Assembly (NCBI GenBank): GCA_964615935.1
Contig: CAZTTG010000001.1
Span: 62,001-126,000 of the forward strand
Length of the DNA: 64,000 bases
Origin: CAZTTG01 sp964615935
GTDB lineage: Bacteria > Planctomycetota > UBA1135 > GCA-002686595
Reading direction: 5' to 3'
Shown here: in pieces, positions 27,315 to 37,032 of the stretch
How the letters are laid out: every line of letters begins with the position of its first letter
Position numbering within the stretch: position 1 is the first letter of the stretch
Translations under genes and position numbers: made by a program
Notes under the pieces: generated by a model
Told to the model about the DNA's origin: nothing
Database searches by the model: none
Seen by the model: the letters and a program-made list of their open reading frames with translations, nothing else

Positions 27315-28103
27315 CTACGCCTCCTCCTGGAGCTGGATGATGGAGAAGGCCGCCCCCTGGGGGTCGAGCAGCGTCGCGAAGCGTCCCACGCCGGGTATGT
27401 CGGCGGGCGGGACGCAGATCCGGCCCCCGAGGCTCTCGGCCCGCTGGCTGTCCGCGTCGCAGTCCGCCACCGCGAAGTAGACCATCCAGCTCGCCGGCAT
27501 CGGGCCCCACTCCTCGGGAGTCTGCATCAGTCCGCCGGCGGCCTCCTCGCCGCGCATGAGCACGGTGTACTTCAGCGATCCCATCTCCTGGTCCCGGCAC
27601 TCCCAGCCGAACAGCCCGCCGTAAAAGTCCTTCGCGGCCGCGACGTCCCCCGTGCACAGCTCAAACCAGCAGGTCGTGCCGGGCTCGCCGCCGAGCTCCG
27701 AGCCGCGGTGCTCCCCGGCCTGCCACAGGGCGAGGGTCGCGCCGGTGGGGTCGCACAGGACCGCCATGCGGCCCACCTCCATGACGTCGAAGGGCTCCGC
27801 CGCGATTCGCGCTCCGAGCGAGCGGGCCCTCTCGACGGCCTCGTTCGCGCTGGAGACGGAGACGTAGCCCATCCAGCTCGGCGGCACCTGACGGGCGAGC
27901 TGCTCCTCGTCCTGGTGGCAGGCCCCGGCGATGAGCTGGCCGCGTAGGGTCATCAGGGCGTAGGCGCTCTCCCCGCCCGGGGAGGCGTCCTCGGCCTTCC
28001 ATCCGAACAGCTCCGAGTAGAAGCGCTCCGCGGCGGGGAGATCGGTGGTGCTCAGCTCCGCCCAGCAGAAGCTGCCGGGGGAGTACTCCTTCTTCTCGGG
28101 CAT
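27315..28103 (-). CDS. Two-domain VOC (glyoxalase/bleomycin-resistance fold) protein
   Basis: This 262-residue protein is an internal duplication of the VOC module. The first copy (about 10-128) starts with GSFCWAELSTTDLPAAERFYSELFGWKAE, interrupted only by normal variation. The second (about 140-258) starts with CWFELCTGDVAAAKDFYGGLFGW. Each half ends in a D-P-x-G-A-x-x-x-x-x-Q strand. The usual metal ligands (a His or Glu in each half) are only partly kept, so it may be a non-metal or binding-only member like the CFP-30B/YDFG group. Substrate unknown; cytosolic. The start at 28103 has GAGGAGG six bases upstream. Confidence 0.85.
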   Translation of the reverse strand: MPEKKEYSPGSFCWAELSTTDLPAAERFYSELFGWKAEDASPGGESAYALMTLRGQLIAGACHQDEEQLARQVPPSWMGYVSVSSANEAVERARSLGARIAAEPFDVMEVGRMAVLCDPTGATLALWQAGEHRGSELGGEPGTTCWFELCTGDVAAAKDFYGGLFGWECRDQEMGSLKYTVLMRGEEAAGGLMQTPEEWGPMPASWMVYFAVADCDADSQRAESLGGRICVPPADIPGVGRFATLLDPQGAAFSIIQLQEEA

Positions 28104-28220
28104 GACGAGCCTCCTCGATGGTCGGTTTCCGGCAGTCTATCGGCTCCTCCCCCGCCGCGCTTCCCCTCGATCTCGCTCCCCCGCTCGAGATCACCCCCGC
28201 CCCCCTATGATGGGCGGGCC

Positions 28221-28823
28221 ATGCGCGAGCAGTACCGCACCCTGGCCAGCGAAATCCGGCACGAGCCCGCCCGGATCAAGGGCTCGCGCTTCATCGCCCG
28301 CGGGGCTCCCGCGACCTCGGTCGAGCAGGCCGAGGCCTTCCTGCAGAGGATCCGCGCCGAATTCCACGACGCGCGCCACCACTGCTTCGCCTGGCGCCTG
28401 GGGCCCGAGGGCGAGCCCTACCGCTTCAGCGACGACGGAGAGCCCAGCAACTCGGGCGGGCGGCCCATCCTGCAGCAGATGGAGTCGAGCGACCTCTCCG
28501 ACGCGGTGGTGGTCGTCACGCGCTACTTCGGCGGGATCAAGCTGGGAGTGGGCGGCCTGATCCGCGCCTACGGCGGCGCGACCGCGTCGGCCCTCGAGCG
28601 GGCGCCCCTGCGCACCGTGCGGATCACCAGCCGGGTCCGGGTGGAGTACCCCTACGAGTGTTCGGGAGCGATCCAGGCGCTCCTCGCCGAGACCGGACTG
28701 CAGCCGGTCGGCTCGGAGTTCGGCGAGGCGGTGGTCATGGAGCTCGAGGTCCCCCCCAGCCAGGAGGATGCCCTGCGGCGCGCGCTGCTCGACCGCACCG
28801 CGGGCCGCGCGCGCGTGAGCTGA
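28221..28823 (+). CDS. IMPACT/YigZ family protein
   Basis: This 200-residue protein has the UPF0029 N-terminal domain with the family signature VVVTRYFGGIKLGVGGLIRA, preceded by DDGEPSNSGGRPILQQ, and the C-terminal ferredoxin-like domain (about 135-198). Bacterial YigZ proteins resemble eukaryotic IMPACT and have been linked to nucleic-acid or elongation-factor-like binding, but the biochemical role is unsettled. A TATGAT sequence lies at 28206-28211, only nine bases before the ATG, so the transcript may have a very short leader. The gene is convergent with the frameshifted FG-GAP gene, with 13 bp between the stops. Confidence 0.88.
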   Translation: MREQYRTLASEIRHEPARIKGSRFIARGAPATSVEQAEAFLQRIRAEFHDARHHCFAWRLGPEGEPYRFSDDGEPSNSGGRPILQQMESSDLSDAVVVVTRYFGGIKLGVGGLIRAYGGATASALERAPLRTVRITSRVRVEYPYECSGAIQALLAETGLQPVGSEFGEAVVMELEVPPSQEDALRRALLDRTAGRARVS

Positions 28824-28836
28824 GCGGCTCGGTCGT

Positions 28837-29908
28837 TCACTCCAGCAGCGACGAGATGCCCTCCTGCTCGAAGAGGATCCGGTTCTTCGCGGGCGACCAG
28901 ACGCAGAAGTACCCCTGGCTGGTGGTCTCCACGTTCGGAGCCGCGCCGCCGATCAGGAGCTCCCGGAACCCGTCGCCGTCCAGGTCCTCGATCGAGCAGA
29001 GCGCGGAGCCCAGATGGTGGCCGTACTCCTCGCCGGCGATGCGCGCGATCTCCCTTCCGTCCCTCCCCGAGCGGACCTGAACCAGACCTCGCCCGCTGAA
29101 GAACGTGCCGGGGTCGCCCATGGCGAAGTCGGGAATGCCGTCTCCATCGGTGTCGCCCGCACAGCACAGGGACCAGCCGAACTTGTCGTAGATCGACGGC
29201 TCCTCCGCGCGGATCTCGTGGATCGGGGAGCCGGTCGCGCCCGATAGCACCTCGACGACTCCGAGCTCTTCATCGCTGGACGATCCCATCGTATCCGTCA
29301 GCGTCCCCACGATCAGGTCCGGGAAGTCGTCCCCATCGATGTCGGGCATCCACTTCCGAGCGAAGCCGAACATCCAGCATTGCCGGTGGATCTCCCGCTC
29401 GTTCATAGGGGGTCCCGCGCCCGTAGACCACCAGGTACACGTCCCCGCACCCATCCCCGTCCAGGTCTCCTGCCGGGCCGATTGGCCCGAGCCTGTAGCC
29501 CCACAGCACGTGGACGAGGGAGCCATCCGAGCCGGCGTACAGCCTGGCCACGGCCCCCCGCCTTCCTTCGCGACTCCTGCCCGCAGACTTGACGGCGAAG
29601 TCGGCGCGGCCGTCACCATCGATGTCGCCTATCTCGGCGACCGCCTGTCCGAACCCCGAGAACGCTCCCGGCACCGAGAGGCCGTGCAGCAGGCCGAAGT
29701 CCTCCCCCGAGAACACGAACGCATACCCCAGATGGTCCGGCAATGACGTGTAGCACCCGACGATGAAGTCCGCGACGCCATCCCCGTTTGCGTCGCCGAT
29801 CTCGGCCACGGCATCGCCGAGGGCCGTCCGCTCGCGGGCCGAGCTGATCTCCGGGGGGAGCGGAGACGCCAGCAGGGCAACGCAACCCATCTCGGCGAGC
29901 ATCCACAT
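28837..29908 (-). pseudogene. FG-GAP repeat exported protein, frameshifted by one base in a 5-G run
   Basis: The first part (from ATG 29908, with AAGGAG upstream) encodes a signal peptide and blades with DANGDGVAD, DIDGDGRAD and DLDGDGCGD, ending at YLVVYGRG. The second part is in another frame and resumes at MNEREIHRQ with blades DIDGDDFPD, DTDGDGIPD and DLDGDGFRE, ending at the TGA at 28837-28839. Deleting one G of the run 29408-29412 rejoins the two into one protein of about 356 residues. The extra base may be a real mutation or a homopolymer sequencing error. The intact product would be a secreted calcium-binding propeller like the one at 14.3-15.8 kb. Confidence 0.8.
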
Positions 29909-29994
29909 GGCGCTGGCTCCTTGTCGCAGGGCGGCGAGGCGTCACGGGAAACCCGAGATCAGGCGATCGGATCCATCCCGGCGCACCCTCCGGC

Positions 29995-32900
29995 TCACTC
30001 CGTGGGACGCAGCTCCAGCAGGGGACCCGGGGGGTCGCCCCCCTCGGCGTAGCCGCCCAGCCGGTGCACGTGCGTGCGGTAGTTGAGGATGTCGATCAGG
30101 GAGAGCGTCTGGACCGCACGCAGGGTGACGAGCTGCTCGGTGAGCTGGTTGGGGTGCCTGAGCACCTGCACCATCCGCTCCTCGCCCCGGCGGCGGGCGG
30201 CCTCGACCCCCAGACGGCTCCAGGCGAGGAGGGCCCGCGCGGCGCCGCCCTCGTCGTGGAGGGTGGCGCGCCAGGCCGCCTGCCGCGCCCGCCCGTCGCC
30301 CGGCGCGTGGACCTTCCAGTAGCTGGCGAAGGCCCGGTGCAGCCGGGGCCGGGGCAGGACGTGCGGCGGCAGGACGTCCCGCTGGGCGGCGTCGCGGTAC
30401 ACCTCGCTCAGGATCTCCCCGCAGGAGAGCTGGGAGCGCAGGCCGGCGATGTCGGCTCGATAGGCCATGGCGGCCGCCCGCAGGTGCTCGCGCCCCAGCT
30501 CGGTCCCGCTCGGAAGGGCGGAGCGGACCCGGTCGAAGAGGCCCTCCTCCAGGAGGCGGCCCAGGCGCTGCATGTCGATCGCCGCGGCGCGGCGCTCGCG
30601 CTCCACGGCCCGCACCTGCCGGGCGGGCGAGTCCAGGAAGCGCAGGTCGGCGTCCGCCGTGCGCCCCTCGAGGCCCGAGCGCTCGACGCCCGGCAGGCCC
30701 ACGCCCAGGTACTCGACGTCCAGCAGCACCCGCTGCCACAGGCAGGCGTGGGCTCCGGGGCCCCGGATGCGACCGATCTTGCGGATGGCGGTGGCGAAGT
30801 CGGCGCCCGCGTCCTCCTCGGCGGGGACGTTCAGGCGCGGATTGCGGATCTCCCCCACGGCGCGGGCCACGAAGCGCAGGCCGACGCCGGTCCACCGCGC
30901 CAGGCGGCGCGCCATCTTGAAGGGGAACAGCAGCGCCCGGCCCCCCTCGAGCCAGCTCTGGTAGATGTGCCGCAGGTTCAGCACCCGCTGGTCCCGGGGC
31001 AGCCGGTGCAGGGGATAGGAGCCGAACACCCGCCGGAAGAGGGCTCGGCGGTCCCGCTGCATGAGCTTCAGCACCGGCCGGCCGAAGCGCTTCTCGATCT
31101 CCGCGTCGCGCCGCTCGTCGTCGTCGAGGAAGTGCAGGGCGGTGAAGGCGGTGGTCAGGTGCTGTCGGTTCGCGGCCCGCAGATCCCCTCGTTTCACGTT
31201 GGTGGGTTCCGCGGCGCCGCGCGACTCGATCCAGGCCTGGTAGCGCTCCCGGTGGGCCTCGGTGGCGGAGGCCATCTCCTCCAGCGGAATGGCGTACTGG
31301 TTGTACTCGATGATCAGCCGGGCGGCGGAGTGCGCGACCGCCTTGGAGATGAAGTTGAACCACAGGTAGGGCCCGCGGATCGCCGCGCGCTGGCGCGCCA
31401 GGTCCAGCGCCTCCAGCGCCTTGCGCTCGCGCCGGCTGATGCGCTGCGACACCTCGCGTACGCGCCGCAGGGCCAGGTTGCCCAGGAGCTGGCTGGTGGT
31501 ACGCGTGTCGGATTCGGCCAGCAGCGCGCCGTCGAGCATGTCCCGGTAGAGCAGGCCGGTGCGGACGACGGGGTCGAAGGACGCCGTCGCGGCCTCGCGC
31601 GACTTGCCCTCCAGGAGCCAGGTGCGCATGTCGCCGATGAAGGACTCCCGGCACTCCTCGGCCCGCTCGCGCTCCTCCTCTCCGGCCAGGACCCGCTCGG
31701 GTGCGAAGACGCGCTCCTCCAGGATGCGGGCGTCCCGGGGGTGCTGGCGGATCTTGATCGCCTCGGTCAGGTGCAGGTACTGCGCCGCGGCGATCTGGTC
31801 GTAGAAGGTGGAGGCGTCGTTGGCCAGCCGCTGCAGCCACCAGCCCAGCCCCAGGAATATGAAGCAGATGCTCCCGAGCAGGATCAGGGTGGGACCCACG
31901 ATCTTCTGCAGGCTGTTGGACACCGCCTGGAGGGCCTCCAGGTGCGCGACCTGCAGGACCCCCAGCACGATGAGGTAGATGCCGCCGAAGAGCAGCAGGC
32001 GGTTGGCCGGCCGGGCGGTGCGCTTGACCAGAGCACTGCCCACCCGGCCCACCAGCTCCGCGGGCGTCACCGTGCCGTACAGGTCCGCGAAGGCCAGGAC
32101 CCGGTGGAAGTACCCCAGGAGACGGTCCGTGATCCGGCGGACGGCGCGGGCGGTGACCTGGGCGTCGGGCATGTCCGCGGTCAGCCGGGGGACGAAGCCG
32201 CCCAGGACGGGTATCCAGCGCATGAGCGGGCGGGCGAGGAGTCGCACCGCGGCGGCCACCCGCGCTGTGAGCTCGCCGCCCAGCTCGCCCTCGATCTCCT
32301 CGGCGGAGACGGTGGAGAGCCCGCGCAGCAGCTCCTCCGCCTCGTGGGTGCCGCCGCCCGCGAGCGAGCTCTCCGCCTCACAGATGGCGGGCGACCATCC
32401 GCTGGCGCGGGCCAGCTCCATGGCGCCCAGGCGCGCGTCGGCCACGGCCGCGCGCTCCTGGCCCTGGCCCTCCTGCAGGGTCCGCCTCCACAGCGCATTG
32501 AGGCCCGCGCGCAGGGCCCAGATCCGCGACTCGAGGCCGCGATCGGCAGCCGCCGAGCGGCGGCGCTCCCCCGGGGTCGGGTAGAGGATCACGCTGTGGT
32601 TCAGGACGTGCCCGTGCTGGCGCACCAGGCGGTCCAGCCCCCGGGTCAGGAAGCCGAAGGCGCGCACGGCCCGGATGACGGGCATGAGGATGCGCAGGTA
32701 GCGCGCCAGCCGCGGCAGGCGCAGGAGGCGCAGGAGCCAGCCGGCCCGGGCCGGATCCGGTCCCGGCCCGCTGAGCAGGAGCAGGCCGAAGGGGAGCGAG
32801 GGCAGGAGGTCGGTCACCAGGTGGCGCCGCACCCAGACGCCGTTGCCCCGCACCATCCAGCACTTGACGCCGAAGTCCCACAGGAAGAAGGCGCAGAAGG

Positions 32901-33792
32901 CCGTGTCGATCCAGGTGTACCAGCGATGCTGGCTCGGGCTCAGCTCGATCGTCAGCGGCACCGCCAAGAGCACCAGGACCAGGAGGATCGCGCAGACCAC
33001 GGCCCGCTCCCACCGGGCGGCCCGCCGGGGACCGAAGGTGCTCTCCAGGCGCCCCTGCAGGAGGCGCTCCTGGTGCTCGGCCCGCAGGCGGCGCCATCGG
33101 CGGGAGAGCAGGCGCCGCCGGGGGCCGCGCTCCGGCTCGATCCGGTCGAGGTGCCACCTCAGGTCCTCGCAGGCGACCTGCAGCCAGGCCACGGCCTCTC
33201 CGGGGGCCAGGCCGTCCACCGAGGTGAGCCCGTCGTCGGCGCGATCGACCAGCTCCGCGGTCCAGCGATCGCGGGTCTCCGGCGTCGCCGGCGCGGACCG
33301 CAGGGCGTCCAGCAGGGCCCGACGCACCGGCTCGCGGCGTTCGGCGGGCGGCGGCTCCCAGCGGCTGCCGGGACGGCGCCGCCTCACGACCTCCAGATCG
33401 AGGCGGCTGGCCTGGGCCAGGGCGTCGAAGCAGGCCTGCGGATCCCTCAGGAGCTCGGCCTCCTGGCACCGCTCGCGCCAGCGCTCGGCCTCGTCACCGA
33501 TCAGGCGCTCGAGGAGCTCCTCCAGCCGATCGGCGGGCTCCTCCAGCCCGTGCTCGAGCAGGCTGCGGCGCCAGCGGCTGGCGGCGTCCAGGGCCGGGTG
33601 GCTGCGGTGACCGCCGAAGGAGGGCACCACCCGGCAGGCACCGGCGATCAGCCTCCACAGGTCGCGCTCCTCGGCGGCCAGGAGAGACGCGCGCTCGGCG
33701 GCGGTCGCTCCGCCACCTCCTTGCAGGCGGTCCAGCCGGCGCTCGAGGGTCCGGACACTCTCCCGGACTTCGCGCAGCGGGTCGTCCGCCAC
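29995..33792 (-). CDS. Large membrane protein with voltage-sensor-like segment, function unknown
   Basis: This 1265-residue protein starts at GTG 33792; no ATG is available upstream in frame. Residues 1-260 are charged and helical. From about 268 comes a hydrophobic helix, then a span with DTAFCAFFLWDFGVKCW, and an arginine-rich, S4-like helix (LLRLLRLPRLARYLRILMPV, about 355-375), like the S3-S4 part of a voltage-gated ion-channel domain. A channel pore with a selectivity-filter motif was not seen. Two further membrane spans occur near residues 600-650. The remaining 600 residues are helical, basic and without a recognised family. Function cannot be assigned; a voltage- or mechanosensitive membrane protein is one possibility. 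Confidence 0.6.
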   Translation of the reverse strand: MADDPLREVRESVRTLERRLDRLQGGGGATAAERASLLAAEERDLWRLIAGACRVVPSFGGHRSHPALDAASRWRRSLLEHGLEEPADRLEELLERLIGDEAERWRERCQEAELLRDPQACFDALAQASRLDLEVVRRRRPGSRWEPPPAERREPVRRALLDALRSAPATPETRDRWTAELVDRADDGLTSVDGLAPGEAVAWLQVACEDLRWHLDRIEPERGPRRRLLSRRWRRLRAEHQERLLQGRLESTFGPRRAARWERAVVCAILLVLVLLAVPLTIELSPSQHRWYTWIDTAFCAFFLWDFGVKCWMVRGNGVWVRRHLVTDLLPSLPFGLLLLSGPGPDPARAGWLLRLLRLPRLARYLRILMPVIRAVRAFGFLTRGLDRLVRQHGHVLNHSVILYPTPGERRRSAAADRGLESRIWALRAGLNALWRRTLQEGQGQERAAVADARLGAMELARASGWSPAICEAESSLAGGGTHEAEELLRGLSTVSAEEIEGELGGELTARVAAAVRLLARPLMRWIPVLGGFVPRLTADMPDAQVTARAVRRITDRLLGYFHRVLAFADLYGTVTPAELVGRVGSALVKRTARPANRLLLFGGIYLIVLGVLQVAHLEALQAVSNSLQKIVGPTLILLGSICFIFLGLGWWLQRLANDASTFYDQIAAAQYLHLTEAIKIRQHPRDARILEERVFAPERVLAGEEERERAEECRESFIGDMRTWLLEGKSREAATASFDPVVRTGLLYRDMLDGALLAESDTRTTSQLLGNLALRRVREVSQRISRRERKALEALDLARQRAAIRGPYLWFNFISKAVAHSAARLIIEYNQYAIPLEEMASATEAHRERYQAWIESRGAAEPTNVKRGDLRAANRQHLTTAFTALHFLDDDERRDAEIEKRFGRPVLKLMQRDRRALFRRVFGSYPLHRLPRDQRVLNLRHIYQSWLEGGRALLFPFKMARRLARWTGVGLRFVARAVGEIRNPRLNVPAEEDAGADFATAIRKIGRIRGPGAHACLWQRVLLDVEYLGVGLPGVERSGLEGRTADADLRFLDSPARQVRAVERERRAAAIDMQRLGRLLEEGLFDRVRSALPSGTELGREHLRAAAMAYRADIAGLRSQLSCGEILSEVYRDAAQRDVLPPHVLPRPRLHRAFASYWKVHAPGDGRARQAAWRATLHDEGGAARALLAWSRLGVEAARRRGEERMVQVLRHPNQLTEQLVTLRAVQTLSLIDILNYRTHVHRLGGYAEGGDPPGPLLELRPTE

Positions 33793-34108
33793 CGTTTCCG
33801 ACCGGTCGAGGATGGGACGTCTCCGGCTTCCCGGCTTCGATACCGTCGGCGCACCGGGCGCCGGCGCGGGGAAGCGCTGGCATTCTAGAGGCCCGGCGCC
33901 CCGCGCGCATCACCGCATCGGCCTCCCGAAGGCGGCGAATGGCGAGAATGCGGCCGAGGCCGGCGCGTAGGTCGGCGGAGCCCCGGGCCCCGGGGGAGGG
34001 CGTCGCCCCCCCCGGACTTTGGTACCATCCCACGCCCTGGGAGGAGGGGATCCCCGGCCAGCCGCAGGTCGGTCCCCTCGCGGATCCGAGCCCCACCGAG
34101 GAGCACTC
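33793..34108. other. Divergent intergenic region, 316 bp
   Basis: No gene, tRNA or clear repeat is visible between the start of the 1265-residue membrane protein (minus) and the start of the 256-residue membrane protein (plus). It must hold the promoters of both divergent genes. A palindromic CCCGGGCCCCGGGG-rich stretch near 33980-33995 and a GAGGAG ribosome site at 34098-34103 are the only visible signals. Confidence 0.5.
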
Positions 34109-34879
34109 ATGGTCGAAGAGAGCGCAGAGAAGAAGCCGGAGCCGGAAGCGGCGCCCAAGCCCGCGGGCGGCCTCAAGAAGGAGTCGATCTGGGAGGTCTA
34201 CTTTCCGAGCCGGCTGAACGAGGACAAGGTGGCCATCCCCCTGGCCTCCTTTCCCATGATCATCTACTTCTGGCCCTCGATGCTGGCCTACCTCATGTGC
34301 GGGGCGCTCCAGCAGCTCGGCGTGGATGACGGTACCCTGGGCTGGATCGCGACGGGCTTCTTCGCCTTCAACCTGATGGTGATCGTCACCGATCTGGACC
34401 AGAAGAAGTTCATCATCACCGCCCTCCTGATCCTGGTGGTGGGGCTGACCCTGTGGATCACCACTCTCAAGGACTGGACCTTCGTGGCCAGCGTGGGCGG
34501 GTGGCTGGCGGGCCTGGAGATCATCTACAGCACCCACGCCTACTACCTGATCTTCGTCCTCCTCTGGGTGTTCTTCTTCCTGGGCATGATCACTCCTCGG
34601 ATCAACTACTGGCGCATCGAGCCCAACGAGTTCGTGCACTACATCCAGCCCTGGGGCCGGGACCAGAGCATCCCCCGCCTGGGGAGCACGGTCACCCGCG
34701 AGATCCCCGACGTCCTGGAGCTCATGCTCACCTTCGGCGGCGGCAGCCTGGTCATCCGCCGCGAGAACCAGGTGGTGGCGCGCATCCAGCACGTGCCCTT
34801 CCTGGGCCGGCGGATGATCGCCATCGAGCGCATGCTGGGCGTGACCCGCGTCAAGACCATGGAGTCGCACGACGACTAG
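34109..34879 (+). CDS. Membrane protein of unknown function
   Basis: This 256-residue protein has a low-complexity charged N-terminus (1-25), then about four membrane helices, including FPMIIYFWPSMLAYLMCGAL, LGWIATGFFAFNLMVIVTDL, FIITALLILVVGLTLWI and YYLIFVLLWVFFFLGMI (to about residue 160). The cytosolic tail (about 165-256) is beta-rich with INYWRIEPNEFVHYIQPWG and HVPFLGRRMIAIERMLG, and resembles a bacterial PH-like domain, though the match is weak. GAGGAG ends five bases before the ATG. The helicase gene follows after 110 bp. Function unknown. Confidence 0.65.
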   Translation: MVEESAEKKPEPEAAPKPAGGLKKESIWEVYFPSRLNEDKVAIPLASFPMIIYFWPSMLAYLMCGALQQLGVDDGTLGWIATGFFAFNLMVIVTDLDQKKFIITALLILVVGLTLWITTLKDWTFVASVGGWLAGLEIIYSTHAYYLIFVLLWVFFFLGMITPRINYWRIEPNEFVHYIQPWGRDQSIPRLGSTVTREIPDVLELMLTFGGGSLVIRRENQVVARIQHVPFLGRRMIAIERMLGVTRVKTMESHDD

Positions 34880-34989
34880 TGCCGCGCGGAGGTTCGAGTG
34901 ACCGACGCCGCGCGCCGCCGGCGTCGAGCCTGGAGACGCGGGGGAGGTGCTGCTAGGGTGCCGCGCTCGCCGCGACCCGGATCCCCACC

Positions 34990-37026
34990 TTGAAGAAGCA
35001 CCTCGCCGAGCTCAATCCCCAGCAGCAGCGCGCCGTCACGACGACCGAGGGACCGGTCCTGGTGCTGGCCGGCGCCGGCAGCGGGAAGACGCGCGTGATC
35101 ACCGTGCGCATCGCGCACCTTTTGGCCCGGAAGGTGCCGGCCGGGGCGATCCTCGCCATGACCTTCACCAACAAGGCGGCGGCCGAGATGAGGGAGCGGG
35201 TCGCCGGGTTGGTGGGGCCCCGTCGGGCCGAAGCCCTGACCATCGGGACCTTCCACTCCTTCTGCCTGCGCCTCCTGCAGCGCCATCGGCGCCGGATCGG
35301 CTTCCCCGCTGGCATCCGCATCGCCGACGCCCCCGACCAGCTCGCCGCCTGCAAGAGCGTCCTCCGCGAGCTGCGCATCGCCGAGGCTGCCATCCGACCC
35401 CAGGTGCTCCAGAGCCGGATCTCGCTGCTCAAGAACCGGCTGGTGACGCCGGAGGAACACCTGGAGCGGGCGGGGGATGACCTCGACGAGCTGGTGGGCC
35501 GGGGCTACCAGCGCTACGAGGAGCTCCTGCGCCGCTCGCGCAAGATGGACTTCGACGACCTCCTGCTCCACACCGTGCGGCTCCTGCGCCGCAGCAAGGA
35601 GGTGCGGGAGGAGCTCCGCAGTACCTACCGCTACGTGATGGTGGACGAGTACCAGGACACCAACTCCCCGCAGTACGAAATCGTCCACCAGATCGCCGGA
35701 GAGCACCGCAACCTGTGCGTGGTGGGTGACGACGACCAGTCGATCTACTCGTGGCGCGGCGCGGACCCCTCGAAGATCCTGAACTTCGAGAAGGACTATC
35801 CGGAGTGCGTCACGGTGCGCCTGGAGACCAACTATCGCTCGACCCAGGACATCCTGGACGCGGCCAATCGGGTCATCCGCAACAACGCCACCCGCCACGA
35901 GAAGACGCTGCGCGCCCACGCCGGCAGGGGCGAGCCGGTCCAGCTGGTCGTTCACCAGGACGAGACCCGCGAGGCCGAGCACGTGGTGCGCGAGATCCAG
36001 TCGCGGGTCCGTGGGGGGAAGAACCGCCTGCGGGACTTCGCCGTCCTCTTCCGCACCGCCGTACAGCCGCGCGCCTTCGAGGCCGAGCTGCGCGCCCGGT
36101 CCGTGCCCTATGTGCTGATCGGCGGCATGAGCTTCTTCGACCGCAAGGAGGTGCGCGACCTGCTCGCCTATCTGCGGATCATCCAGAACCCGAAGGATGA
36201 GGTGTCGCTCCTGCGCATCGTCAACTGCCCGCCGCGCGGCGTGGGGAAGACGACCCTCGATCGCGTGCTGGCCTTCGCCACCGAGCAGGGGATCACGGTG
36301 CCCGAGGCCTTCGACCGCGCGGGCGAGATCGAGAAGATCAACCGGGACGCCGTCGACGTGACCCAGCGGCTACGCCGGCGACTGCGGCTCCTCGGCCAGC
36401 AGAAGCCCGGCGCGAACCTGGTGTCGTTCGTCGAGGGCGTGCTCGAGACCTTCGCCTACCGCGCCGAGGTCGATCGCTGCTACCCCGACGCCCAGGAGGC
36501 GAACCGCCGCTGGCAGGCGGTGCAGGAGCTCCTGAGCTTCGCCGAGAACCACGTGCGCAACCACAAGAAGCCGGGGCTGGGCACCTTCCTCAACGAGCTG
36601 AGCCTGTCCGCCACCGAGGACGCCAAGGAGGAGGCCGGCCAGCGCGACGCGGTGACCCTGATGACCCTGCACTCGGCCAAGGGCCTGGAGTTTCCCCGCG
36701 TCTTCCTGGTCGGGCTCGAGGAGGGCATCCTCCCGCACGTCCGCTCGGTCGCCGAGGACGCGGTCGAGGAGGAGCGCCGCCTGGCCTACGTCGGCATCAC
36801 CCGCGCCCGCGCCGGCCTGACCGTCAGCCATACCCTCGAGCGCGCCAAGTACGGCCGCCGCGCCCCGGTGCAGCCCTCCCGCTTCCTCTTCGAGATGAAG
36901 GACTGCTCCCCCCCGGACGGCTGGATCCCCGCCGGCGCCGCCGAGCCCCGGCCGGCCAAGCGCAAGGCCCGCAGGAGACGCGGTCTCCAGGGAACGGGAC
37001 CCCGCGGCCGCGCTCCGCGGCGGTGA
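34990..37026 (+). CDS. UvrD/PcrA/Rep family superfamily 1 DNA helicase
   Basis: This 678-residue protein contains all SF1A motifs in order: LNPQQQRAV (Q motif), GAGSGKT (Walker A), TFTNKAAAEM (Ia), DEYQDTN (II), VGDDDQSIYSWRGAD (III), ETNYRST (IV), LMTLHSAKGLEFPRVF (V) and RLAYVGITRAR (VI). It unwinds DNA 3' to 5' using ATP, in repair or replication restart. The C-terminal basic tail (KRKARRRRGLQG) replaces the longer Tudor-like tail of classic PcrA. The start is a TTG at 34990 without a clear ribosome site; no ATG fits before motif Q. The gene ends six bases from the stop of the convergent redoxin gene. Whether it is UvrD, PcrA or Rep cannot be told here. Confidence 0.93.
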   Translation: MKKHLAELNPQQQRAVTTTEGPVLVLAGAGSGKTRVITVRIAHLLARKVPAGAILAMTFTNKAAAEMRERVAGLVGPRRAEALTIGTFHSFCLRLLQRHRRRIGFPAGIRIADAPDQLAACKSVLRELRIAEAAIRPQVLQSRISLLKNRLVTPEEHLERAGDDLDELVGRGYQRYEELLRRSRKMDFDDLLLHTVRLLRRSKEVREELRSTYRYVMVDEYQDTNSPQYEIVHQIAGEHRNLCVVGDDDQSIYSWRGADPSKILNFEKDYPECVTVRLETNYRSTQDILDAANRVIRNNATRHEKTLRAHAGRGEPVQLVVHQDETREAEHVVREIQSRVRGGKNRLRDFAVLFRTAVQPRAFEAELRARSVPYVLIGGMSFFDRKEVRDLLAYLRIIQNPKDEVSLLRIVNCPPRGVGKTTLDRVLAFATEQGITVPEAFDRAGEIEKINRDAVDVTQRLRRRLRLLGQQKPGANLVSFVEGVLETFAYRAEVDRCYPDAQEANRRWQAVQELLSFAENHVRNHKKPGLGTFLNELSLSATEDAKEEAGQRDAVTLMTLHSAKGLEFPRVFLVGLEEGILPHVRSVAEDAVEEERRLAYVGITRARAGLTVSHTLERAKYGRRAPVQPSRFLFEMKDCSPPDGWIPAGAAEPRPAKRKARRRRGLQGTGPRGRAPRR

Positions 37027-37032
37027 ATCCGC

